Of a stretch of DNA of 64,000 nt, positions 43,444-50,981 are shown piece by piece. The translations under genes were made by a program, and so were the position numbers. Source of the DNA: Gallintestinimicrobium propionicum (GTDB lineage Bacteria; Bacillota; Clostridia; Lachnospirales; Lachnospiraceae); contig NZ_JAOQJY010000016.1 in the NCBI RefSeq assembly GCF_025567525.1, positions 23,070 to 87,069 on the forward strand, written 5' to 3'. Position 1 is the first letter of the stretch, and each line of letters starts with the position of its first letter. The notes beneath the pieces were generated by a model. That model saw only the letters and a program-made list of their open reading frames with translations. It had not been told where the DNA came from and did not search any database.

Positions 43444-44574
43444 TTATCCCAAGGTCTCCGCAATCTCTTCCGCAAACATCTGCTCTGCTTTCCGAATGCT
43501 ATTTTTCAGCCGATACTGGTTGGCGCTCTCCGCATAGACACGTGCCATCTGACGCCGTGCTGTTGCATGCTCATACCACCAGTCAATCCGCTCCGCCAGA
43601 TCGTCTACGTTGCCCGCTTCGAATAAACTCCTGTGATCGAGGGCAAACTGCGAGGTAGCTGAAAGCGGCGAATCCGCGATGACCGGAACCAGCCCGGACG
43701 CAACCGCTTCCAGGCATGCGATCGCCTCGATTTCGACGTCCGCCGCATGGACGTACAAATCGCTCATCGCCATCAGTTCGCACAGTCGCTCCGTATCAAA
43801 AAATCCCATGATCGGAGGATAGCGCAGCGACCTTCCCTGCCAGCGCAGGCTGCGCTCCTTCGGTCCCTGTCCCGCCAAAATCAGCTGAATCCTGTGGGAA
43901 TGTGCAGATCGTTTTACCGCTTCTATTAAAACATCCTGCCGTTTTTCTTCTGAATAACGTCCAATCATCAAAATGACGAATTTATGCGCCAGCTCCGGCT
44001 CCTTTTGGCGCACGCGCGGATAAAATTCATCCGATACACCGTTCGATATAATATGAAGCTTTGCCTGATAGCCGTGTTCCTTTAACTGCCCCGCGATAAA
44101 CGGGCTCGGGCAGTGGATATGCGTAAATTCATTATAAAAATCATCTCGGAACCATTCATACAAAAGCTCATTGGCCTTTTTATTTTTCCCAAGATGAATC
44201 GTCGATGTAATGTTTTCCGGCTGCACATGGAACGCCGCTGTCACCGGTTTGCCCATTTCCTTTGCAATCCGCAGTCCGACACGGGAAAGCGCAAAGGGCA
44301 TCATAAAATGCACCACGTCCGCCCATGCAATCGCCTGTTCCAGTACGCTGCGATCCGGTTTTGCAAACACCATGCCCTGACTTCTGATAATAGAATCCGC
44401 AACCGGCAGAAAATGGATCTCCGGCATCGGATATTTGCCTCTCGCAGGTTTTCCCGCCGCTACAACCCGAACCTCGTTGCCATCCGCCGCCAGCGCCTGG
44501 GCAAACCGACGCGCACTGATCGTTGTTCCGTTATTTCCCTGATCGAACTGGTCAATTACCAACAGGATTTTCAT
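43444..44574 (-). CDS. Glycosyltransferase family 4 protein
   Basis: A 376-residue GT-B glycosyltransferase. The N terminus MKILLVIDQFDQGNNGTTIS and the C-terminal nucleotide-sugar domain with MIGRYSEEKRQDVLIEA, then the EAIACLEAVASGLVPVI segment (glutamate-x7-glutamate), are diagnostic. It resembles diacylglycerol glucosyltransferases. ATG 44574 follows GGAG at six bases; an ATG at 44586 and a GTG frame at 44637 are less likely. Upstream sits a family B repeat. With the adjacent acyltransferase it may make a membrane glycolipid. Confidence 0.88.
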   Translation of the reverse strand: MKILLVIDQFDQGNNGTTISARRFAQALAADGNEVRVVAAGKPARGKYPMPEIHFLPVADSIIRSQGMVFAKPDRSVLEQAIAWADVVHFMMPFALSRVGLRIAKEMGKPVTAAFHVQPENITSTIHLGKNKKANELLYEWFRDDFYNEFTHIHCPSPFIAGQLKEHGYQAKLHIISNGVSDEFYPRVRQKEPELAHKFVILMIGRYSEEKRQDVLIEAVKRSAHSHRIQLILAGQGPKERSLRWQGRSLRYPPIMGFFDTERLCELMAMSDLYVHAADVEIEAIACLEAVASGLVPVIADSPLSATSQFALDHRSLFEAGNVDDLAERIDWWYEHATARRQMARVYAESANQYRLKNSIRKAEQMFAEEIAETLG

Positions 44575-44639
44575 ATCGTACTCCATTCCGCAGACTTCTC
44601 TAAAGCCTGCCCCCTCACATTTTTCTGTTCTTTCCACTC

Positions 44640-44728
44640 ATTTCTGCGCACGCTTTTTGCGCATGCCGAGTTTGTGTCAAGTGCGCGCAGACACAAATCT
44701 CGTGATTGAAAAATTTTATTTTTCAATT
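44640..44728 (-). repeat. Family B element upstream of the glycosyltransferase gene
   Basis: Almost identical to the copy at 31551. Starts directly at the stop codon of the membrane protein gene and ends 65 bases before the glycosyltransferase start, in the same orientation as that gene. Confidence 0.87.
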
Positions 44729-45196
44729 TTACTCAGCGGTACTTTCCATCTCCGGCATCGTCGTTTCGATGACAAAAAATCTGCTGCCGGTCATACTGCG
44801 GAACAGATCCGGCGTAGAAGCCGCTCCGGTATACCACTGTCCATCGTAATAAATATCGTTTTCATAAACACCGATCTTCAATTCTCTTCCATCCTGAAAG
44901 GTGAATACATAGCAGGTATCCGGCTCATGCTCCTGTGTCGTCTTAAACCGTCTCGAAAGGACACCTGCCACTTCCGCCGCACGTACGATATTGTCCTGAT
45001 CCGTAAAAGCCTGCTCTGCCCCGTTTTGTGTCACAACGACAGATACGAGATCTGTACGCCTGTCCAGTGTCGTCGCCAGCGGTCTTCCCTGCATAATGAA
45101 AAAAGCAAGCAGCACTACAGCAACACTAATCACTGTCGGACGTATAAAATGCCATGTCCTTTTCCACTTTGGTTCTTCCTGCATCTTCTGATTCAT
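44729..45196 (-). CDS. Hypothetical single-pass membrane protein
   Basis: I do not recognise this 155-residue protein. It has a short basic cytoplasmic start, one hydrophobic helix (about residues 20-42, TVISVAVVLLAFFIMQG), and an extracellular part of about 110 residues containing YVFTFQDGRELKIGVYENDIYYDGQWYTG. The latter pattern is that of small beta-sheet domains seen in DUF-type envelope proteins. GGAGG precedes ATG 45196. Runs in the same direction as the glycosyltransferase-acyltransferase pair, with the repeat between. Confidence 0.6.
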   Translation of the reverse strand: MNQKMQEEPKWKRTWHFIRPTVISVAVVLLAFFIMQGRPLATTLDRRTDLVSVVVTQNGAEQAFTDQDNIVRAAEVAGVLSRRFKTTQEHEPDTCYVFTFQDGRELKIGVYENDIYYDGQWYTGAASTPDLFRSMTGSRFFVIETTMPEMESTAE

Positions 45197-45310
45197 AGAT
45201 TCCTCCGTCTCCGCCGCATATCCGACGTGTTTTGATCCCGCCTCATGAACAATTACAGATATTGTATCAATTGTAGCATAAAAGCGCAAACATTAGAATG
45301 CGCTTCGTGG

Positions 45311-45547
45311 NNNNNNNNNNNNNNNNNNNNNNNNNNNNNNNNNNNNNNNNNNNNNNNNNNNNNNNNNNNNNNNNNNNNNNNNNNNNNNNNNNNNNNNNNN
45401 NNNNNNNNNNNNNNNNNNNNNNNNNNNNNNNNNNNNNNNNNNNNNNNNNNNNNNNNNNNNNNNNNNNNNNNNNNNNNNNNNNNNNNNNNNNNNNNNNNNN
45501 NNNNNNNNNNNNNNNNNNNNNNNNNNNNNNNNNNNNNNNNNNNNNNN
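45311..45547. other. Assembly gap (run of N)
   Basis: 237 unresolved bases. The sequence just left of it (ACATTAGAATGCGCTTCG) resembles the start of a family A palindrome, so a repeat may have caused the gap. Confidence 0.95.
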
Positions 45548-45918
45548 GGGGGTACGCTTAATATAACATTAAGCTTTATCGATTGGCTTTTTTCGCTCTC
45601 GCCTTTCGATGATTCCATTTTATCTTTTTTCTGAGATTTGTCAACATGCCCCAAACCCGCATAAAATCAAGGGTTTTTGTCACTTTTTTAATCTGTTTTC
45701 GCTTCTTTTTATCCGATTTTATAAAATATATCCATGAATTGTGAACACTTTTTTCCGTGAGGGATCGTTCCCACATTCTTTTGCACAAAAACTTTTTCTA
45801 TTTTCTCAAAACTTTGTAATAATTTATTTTTCGATGCCAGGATCCTTTGCTGGATTCACCGGGTTTCGCGGTATTCGCCAACGTCTCGAGCAAGCTTGGG
45901 CTTTGGCTCATTACACGT
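45548..45918. other. Region after gap without a supported gene
   Basis: AT-rich sequence with short hairpins, including an AAACCC / GGGTTT stem near 45652-45680 with T runs around it. Reading frames lack ribosome binding sites and recognisable content. Confidence 0.4.
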
Positions 45919-45955
45919 GAAAAAAACCAGCTGCCATTGGGGGATGGCAGCTGGT
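45919..45955 (-). terminator. Terminator after the HPr-like gene
   Basis: A perfect 11-bp stem, CCAGCTGCCAT at 45927-45937 with ATGGCAGCTGG at 45944-45954, is followed on the minus strand by TTTTTTC. Confidence 0.85.
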
Positions 45956-45996
45956 TAAAAAAGGGGGGGTATAAAAAAGAGGGGGATAAGCAATTT

Positions 45997-46233
45997 TTAC
46001 GCCACTGCGAATTTCTGAATCGCATCTACGAATTCAGCGTTTTCACCATGGCAGTTTACGGTAAAAATCTTGGCAAGACCAAGACTGAAAATTCCAAGAA
46101 TGGATTTTGCATCCACAATGGTGGAATCATACTGAATATCTATATCAAAGTCGCATTTTTCTGCTGCCCTTACGAACTCCTGGACATCAGCCGTCGCATT
46201 CAAACGGATTTTCATTTTGTTCATGTTATTCAT
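45997..46233 (-). CDS. HPr-like phosphocarrier homologue lacking the active-site histidine
   Basis: A 78-residue protein whose middle, STIVDAKSILGIFSLGL, is the conserved second half of HPr. The N-terminal part where HPr has GLHARPA reads ATADVQEFVRAAEK here, so the phosphorylated histidine is missing. It probably does not carry phosphate in the PTS and may bind a regulator instead. AAAGGAG sits before ATG 46233. Single-gene unit with its own terminator. Confidence 0.8.
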   Translation of the reverse strand: MNNMNKMKIRLNATADVQEFVRAAEKCDFDIDIQYDSTIVDAKSILGIFSLGLAKIFTVNCHGENAEFVDAIQKFAVA

Positions 46234-46594
46234 GCCGATATCTCCTTTCGAACAGTTTCCAAATTTTTTTCTTCAGCAGCTTTCGCTGTTGTTGGTTTTA
46301 TTTTATGCAGTTTTGGCAATTTGTCAACACGTCCGTTTTCCTTCTGTTTTGAACCATTTTTGTGAAAAAAGAAAGGTTTTTGTCCTGTTTTTTCCTGTCT
46401 TTTGTCTCTTTTTCTCTATCCTGATTCAAAATGTGAATCTTTTATGAAATCGTTCTCATATTTCTTTTCGCAATTTGTCCTTATTTCTGCAAAAATTTTG
46501 TCAAATATTCTTTTTCTCTTTTCCCTTTTTTCTTTTTTTCCCTTGTGCTACACTAACTACAGACCAAAACGGTTCTCAGAAAGGACTTGAAACT
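46234..46594. other. Intergenic region between HPr-like and degV genes
   Basis: About 360 AT-rich bases separating two divergent genes; promoters for both must lie here. A TACACT -10-like sequence occurs near 46549 ahead of degV. No other feature is clear. Confidence 0.4.
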
Positions 46595-47443
46595 ATGGTA
46601 AAAATAATTTCCGACAGTACCTGTGACCTCACCCCGGATCTGCTTTCAAAATATGATATCGACATTCTGCCGCTTCATATCCTGCTTGGAGAGAAGGAAT
46701 ATAAAGACGGAATAAATATTACTCCGGATCAAATCTATTCCTGGTCAGATGCTAATAAAACGACACCCAAAACCTCCGCACCCGCTCTTTCTGAAACAAT
46801 TGAGCTATTTCGCCCTTATGTGAAGGAAGGACGCAATATCGTCTGTTTCTCGATCTCTAACAGTATGTCCTCTTCCGGCAATGTTATGCAGCTTGCGGCA
46901 GAAGAACTGAACGCACAGGATCTGATCACGGTGATCGACTCTGCAAATCTATCCACCGGCATTGGTCTTCTGGTCATAGAAGCCGCTCTTCTGGCACAAA
47001 ACAACAAAACAGCGGCAGAAATCTCTGTCGCTGTAGAAAGTTTAAAACCGTATGTCCGTGCCAGCTTTGTCGTTGACACACTCACTTACCTGCATCGCGG
47101 AGGACGCTGCAGCGCCATCGCCGCCATGGCAGGAGGTCTTTTAAAGCTCCACCCCCAGATCATCGTAGAGCACGGTGCCATGAAACCGACAAAAAAATAC
47201 CGGGGCAAAATGGATTCCGTTATCCTTTCCTATGTGAAAGATATGGAGCCTGCTTTAAAGCATGCGCGTCCGGATCGCGTGTTTATCACACATTCCGGCT
47301 GTGAGCCAACCATTATAAATGCGGTCCGCTCCTATCTCGAAGGTCTCGGAATCTTCCGTGAAATCCTCGAAACCCGGGCAGGCGGCGTAATTTCCAGCCA
47401 CTGCGGTCCCGGAACCCTCGGCGTTTTATTCATCGAATCCTGA
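46595..47443 (+). CDS. DegV family fatty-acid-binding protein
   Basis: A 282-residue DegV/FakB-type protein, paralogue of the one at 24643. Family motifs: KIISDSTCDLTPD, ISNSMSSSGNVMQLAAEEL, and YLHRGGRCSAIAAMAGGLLK. It would bind a fatty acid for phosphorylation by FakA. AGAAAGGA precedes ATG 46595; the upstream frame is hydrophobic T-rich noise. Two DegV proteins may differ in preferred chain. Confidence 0.92.
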   Translation: MVKIISDSTCDLTPDLLSKYDIDILPLHILLGEKEYKDGINITPDQIYSWSDANKTTPKTSAPALSETIELFRPYVKEGRNIVCFSISNSMSSSGNVMQLAAEELNAQDLITVIDSANLSTGIGLLVIEAALLAQNNKTAAEISVAVESLKPYVRASFVVDTLTYLHRGGRCSAIAAMAGGLLKLHPQIIVEHGAMKPTKKYRGKMDSVILSYVKDMEPALKHARPDRVFITHSGCEPTIINAVRSYLEGLGIFREILETRAGGVISSHCGPGTLGVLFIES

Positions 47444-47514
47444 TCTGCCGTCCTTTTTGTCAGCTGAGTTTACATACCTCCTGCCAAAGAGGACAGGCAT
47501 TTTCCTGTCAGAAA

Positions 47515-48462
47515 TCAGATCAGGCAATACGCAACTGCCGCCAGCACTGTCTGAAGAATCAGGAAGCGCACAACAACCTGCGTATCCGACCAGCCAAGAT
47601 TCTTACGCACATGATCATGCAGCGGTGTTCTCGTCTTTTTCAGAATGGAAATCTTCAAAAAGCGCTTAAGCGCTATCTTCACAAGCCCGATTCCACCGTC
47701 CACGATCATTACTGCAGCCAGCAGAATATAGATAAACGGATGCGTGGATTTCAGCGCGATAACCGCGATATAAAATCCAAGGGCCCTGGAACCTGCATCA
47801 CCCATCAGCATGCTGCTGGGTGAGCTGTTAAAGTACAGATAAGCAAACAAAACCGAAAGGAACAAAAAGTTCGCCATCGCGTATTTCTGCAGAACGGGCG
47901 CAAACAGCACGCCAAACGCCAGAAGTGTCACACTGCAAAGACTCGCGCACAGACCATCCACGCCGTCCGTACAGTTCGTCACGTTGACCGAAACCCAGAT
48001 CAGAATCACGCCGAGAATCAGAAACAGTGCTTTCGGAATCACGATTTCATCCGCGCCGAAACAGATCGTCGTGGAGTTAAAATTCATATAAGTTAAAACC
48101 GCTACGACAGAAATGACGAGGTCGATCAGCCCTTTCTTGTATTCATTCCAGGGTGTCTTCGAAGCGTCATCCAGATATCCGCTGATCATCATTGCAAACA
48201 GCAAAATCGCATAGATCACATACTCGACGTCAATCGGAAGAAATAACACGCTGCTGATTAAAAAGCACAGCACAAAAATGAAACCAACCCCGCGCAGCTT
48301 TCCTTTCGACAGGCTTCCATTTACGGCAAACGCCCGCCCCTGATCACTGGGCAAAAAGGAAAACGGATGCTCCAGTAAAAAAAAGGTCAGAATAAACGTC
48401 ACGATCATTCCGATCATCAGGATATGATTCGTGCTCAGATAATGTTCCAGAATCGAATACAT
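47515..48462 (-). CDS. MraY/WecA-like phospho-sugar transferase
   Basis: A 315-residue membrane enzyme with about ten helices that transfers a phospho-sugar to a lipid carrier. Motifs: MISGYLDDASKTPWNEY (DDxxK), NVTNCTDGVDGLCA (the catalytic NxxDGxDGL block), and MGDAGSRALGF. The usual C-terminal HHH box of MraY appears as TPLHDHVRK. It is outside a mur cluster, so a second MraY-like enzyme, perhaps for spore cortex or another glycan, is a possibility. Unlinked to other genes. Confidence 0.88.
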   Translation of the reverse strand: MYSILEHYLSTNHILMIGMIVTFILTFFLLEHPFSFLPSDQGRAFAVNGSLSKGKLRGVGFIFVLCFLISSVLFLPIDVEYVIYAILLFAMMISGYLDDASKTPWNEYKKGLIDLVISVVAVLTYMNFNSTTICFGADEIVIPKALFLILGVILIWVSVNVTNCTDGVDGLCASLCSVTLLAFGVLFAPVLQKYAMANFLFLSVLFAYLYFNSSPSSMLMGDAGSRALGFYIAVIALKSTHPFIYILLAAVMIVDGGIGLVKIALKRFLKISILKKTRTPLHDHVRKNLGWSDTQVVVRFLILQTVLAAVAYCLI

Positions 48463-48581
48463 AACTTCTATCTCCCATCGACTTATTTGCAGGCATCCGC
48501 CCTCGTCGGAAGCCCTACTCCGATAGTATACGGCGATCCCATCAGGATTTCAATCTTTATTCCAGTGCTTCCTACTACACG

Positions 48582-48924
48582 TTATCCGATCCAGTGCATC
48601 ATCGTCGCCAGAAGCTGCGGCACCTCCACGGGCTTGCCCATGTGGGCGTCCATTCCGGCGTGCAGCGCCCGCTCGCTGTCCTCCGCAAACACGTTCGCCG
48701 TCAGCGCGATGATCGGCAGGTGCTTTCGTTTCAGCTTCTTTTCATACTGGACGAATCCGTCCGGCTGCCTCGTAGCCGTCCATGCTGCGCACAACCGGAT
48801 CGTCATACACCGCAATCGCCTCATCCGCCGCCAGTTCCTTTGTCAGCCTGCTCTCCTGTTCCAGAAACGGACGCAGATACAGTTCAAAAAATTCTACGAT
48901 GTTGAAGCTGGTGATCATCCGCAT
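48582..48924 (-). pseudogene. Response-regulator receiver domain remnant (frameshifted)
   Basis: Two overlapping minus-strand frames together give pieces of a receiver domain. The upstream frame has VRSMDGYEAAGRIR (the region after the phospho-aspartate), then the frame changes, and the downstream frame continues with PIIALTANVFAEDSERALHAG and GKPVEVPQLLATM, ending normally. The aspartate-bearing first half is not present. It is probably the last piece of a hybrid histidine kinase or response regulator gene. Confidence 0.75.
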
Positions 48925-49289
48925 TCCTTTCCAGAACTGTTTTCTTTTTTCTTTCCATGCTCTTCCTTGACTCCTTCCTTAATCTCCCAGTGAATCAGGA
49001 AGGTCAATGCGGCGCGCAGGCCGATAATACCGGCAACTGTCAGGATTTCTTTCCATTCCCGAACAATAACCGTCTTTAAAATTTCACTGCAGAGCTTAAA
49101 TTCCAGCCCGACCGCCAGCCCCTGCGCCAGCGTAATTTTCATTTCCGGCTCTCTGCGCACGTAATTCCAGAACCCTTTTGCCCCGGAAATAATAATGACA
49201 ATGACTCCGATAAATTCAAAACATAGAATCGCAATCTCTACAATGTGCTGCATCACAAGCTCCATCATTTCTATCATACTGTCCCACAT
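48915..49289 (-). CDS. DUF1622 family membrane protein
   Basis: A 124-residue protein with three hydrophobic helices, including IAILCFEFIGVIVIIISGAK and WKEILTVAGIIGLRAALTFLI, the latter with the conserved arginine. The sequence LAQGLAVGLEFKLCSEILKTVIV fits DUF1622, a small membrane family of unknown role. CGGAGGA precedes ATG 49289. It overlaps the pseudogene's start by ten bases. Confidence 0.8.
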   Translation of the reverse strand: MWDSMIEMMELVMQHIVEIAILCFEFIGVIVIIISGAKGFWNYVRREPEMKITLAQGLAVGLEFKLCSEILKTVIVREWKEILTVAGIIGLRAALTFLIHWEIKEGVKEEHGKKKENSSGKECG

Positions 49290-49450
49290 AACGTCCTCCG
49301 TTCTGCAATCGCTATTGCGATATTGCGTCTCTCCTTTTGTGATAGTTCCATGATAACCCGATCTACCTGTTTTCACAAGAAAAAACTGCAGCGTAGATGG
49401 AACCCCGCCCGTCTCCGTCTACGCTGCAGTATCTCTTTTGGCACGTTGTT

Positions 49451-49984
49451 CTATTGTTCGATAAAGCGTTCGATTTCGTCCAGATCTGCGGATACCAGAA
49501 CCCGCTTGAAGTCTTCTTTTTCCGAAAATCCGACTTCCACCATCTCCTCAAAAATCTTCTTCAATGCCTGATAATAGCCGTCGGTATCAAACAGCACGCA
49601 CGCCTTGTTTTCGATTCCAAGCCGCGCCAGGCAGATGACCTCGGAGATCTCATCCAGCGTTCCCGGTCCTCCCGGCAACGCCACATAAGCGTCCGCAAGC
49701 TCGATCATTTTCTGCTTGCGCTCCGCCATATCCTTTGTCTCGATGCACTCTGTCAGCCCCGGATGACGTCGTTCCTGAATCAGCTTCACATCAGGAATCA
49801 CGCCGATGACCTTGCCGCCGCCTGCCAAAACCGCGTCCGCCGTCGCGCCCATCAGTCCCGTGCGGGAGCCGCCGTAAACAAGGGTATGCCCGTTTTGGGC
49901 GATCCAGCTGCCGAGTGCTTTTGCACCTTCCGTAAAGGAAGGGCGGTTGCCTGACGCTGAGCCGCAATATACTGCAATATTCAT
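49451..49984 (-). CDS. LOG family protein (Lonely Guy / TIGR00730)
   Basis: A 177-residue Rossmann-like protein with the LOG signature: IAVYCGSASG at the start, VYGGSRTGLMG, and the catalytic PGGPGTLDE. Homologues release adenine-type bases from nucleoside monophosphates and in plants activate cytokinin; bacterial physiological role is uncertain. GGAG precedes ATG 49984. Single gene, next to a flavodoxin gene. Confidence 0.9.
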   Translation of the reverse strand: MNIAVYCGSASGNRPSFTEGAKALGSWIAQNGHTLVYGGSRTGLMGATADAVLAGGGKVIGVIPDVKLIQERRHPGLTECIETKDMAERKQKMIELADAYVALPGGPGTLDEISEVICLARLGIENKACVLFDTDGYYQALKKIFEEMVEVGFSEKEDFKRVLVSADLDEIERFIEQ

Positions 49985-50084
49985 ATCTGTCTCCATTTCT
50001 GCCGCGCTGCCCGGCTGCGTATTCCGTCATAATCTGACAGCACTGCCTGTTTTCAATCGCTCCGTGCATCCCGTCATGCCGGCA

Positions 50085-50528
50085 CTATTTTTCTTCTGTA
50101 ATCTCTTTATAAAATGCCACTGCACCGGCAATATCCGCCTCATCCGGGTGTCCCTTTGCAAGACCGCCCATCAGTTTAAACGGCCCGAACGTATCGTAGC
50201 CCTTACAGCCATATTTTCCCAGAAGGACGCTGTTTTTGGCTGTCAGCGCTTTTTCGATCGAAGTATAATCCGCTTTGCCTCCGTAGGTGCTGATAAAAAA
50301 GGTCTGCTTATTCTGGGGCATATTGACTGCCGCAAAATTCAATACCGCCTGATGAAATTTCGAATAGTAAATACCGGATGCAAATCCGATCCTGTCGTAT
50401 CGGTTCAAATCCTTTTCCGGAATCTTTACCGCGTCAATCAGATCCACCTCATATGCCGCCGCGATTGCGTCCAACAGCTTCTTCGTATTCCCATGATGAG
50501 TGGATGCGTACACAATTGCTGTTTTCAT
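50085..50528 (-). CDS. Flavodoxin family protein
   Basis: A 147-residue flavodoxin-like FMN protein: the phosphate loop is VYASTHHGNTKKL, and GIYYSKFH and STYGGKAD form later parts of the flavin site. It transfers electrons in the cytoplasm. Lies upstream of the LOG gene in the same direction. Confidence 0.88.
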   Translation of the reverse strand: MKTAIVYASTHHGNTKKLLDAIAAAYEVDLIDAVKIPEKDLNRYDRIGFASGIYYSKFHQAVLNFAAVNMPQNKQTFFISTYGGKADYTSIEKALTAKNSVLLGKYGCKGYDTFGPFKLMGGLAKGHPDEADIAGAVAFYKEITEEK

Positions 50529-50631
50529 GATCTGTCTCCTGCCTTTTTGCTTACGCTCTGTTTTTTATTATACTTCCCGACAGACCGGAAATCAACGGAC
50601 GATTTTGTCAACATCTTTACTGGAAAACATC

Positions 50632-50660
50632 TTGCTATTTCCAATATAGAGTGTTAGAAT
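50632..50660 (+). promoter_or_regulatory. Promoter for the lysine-riboswitch transcript
   Basis: TTGCTA (50632-50637) and TAGAAT (50655-50660) separated by 17 bases. Confidence 0.6.
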
Positions 50661-50726
50661 GCCCGTATAAGCAGATTGTATGCTTTTCTTCGACAAATTA
50701 TCGTACAATCTGCCGTAACAAAACAC

Positions 50727-50955
50727 GATAGAGGCGCGGACTTCATCAGTACCGTGCAGGAGAACGCTCAGGACAGCTGCCTGCATAAGAAAGGGAATTC
50801 CGCCGAAGGGATTTATCCGTCCGGGATGTTTCCCTGGGCTGCATCAGAATATGCTGCAGACTGTCACAATTATGTGGAGCGCTATCTGATATTGCCAGAA
50901 AGAGGAAAAAGACCGTAGATGTGGCAAGATTAGCGCCGCATCTACGTTTTTTTTT
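50727..50955 (+). promoter_or_regulatory. Lysine riboswitch (L-box) with terminator
   Basis: The aptamer is recognisable from GATAGAGGCGCGG, ATCAGTA, AAAGGGAATTCCGCCGAAG, then GACTGTCACA and GTGGAGCGCTATC, in the L-box order, at about 50727-50887. An expression platform follows: CGTAGATGTGGC pairs with GCGCCGCATCTACG, then nine T's (50914-50955). With lysine bound the terminator should form, cutting off the transporter gene downstream. A reading frame across the aptamer is not a gene. Confidence 0.92.
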
Positions 50956-50981
50956 GTAAATTTTTGTAAAGGAGAAAGATT

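Noticed and set aside
45847..46365. A 172-codon plus-strand reading frame
   Set aside because: It runs across the terminator hairpin and antisense to the HPr-like gene, with no domain and no start signal.
50676..50918. An 80-codon reading frame ahead of the NhaC gene
   Set aside because: It spans the lysine riboswitch aptamer; the codons follow the conserved RNA sequence, not a protein family.
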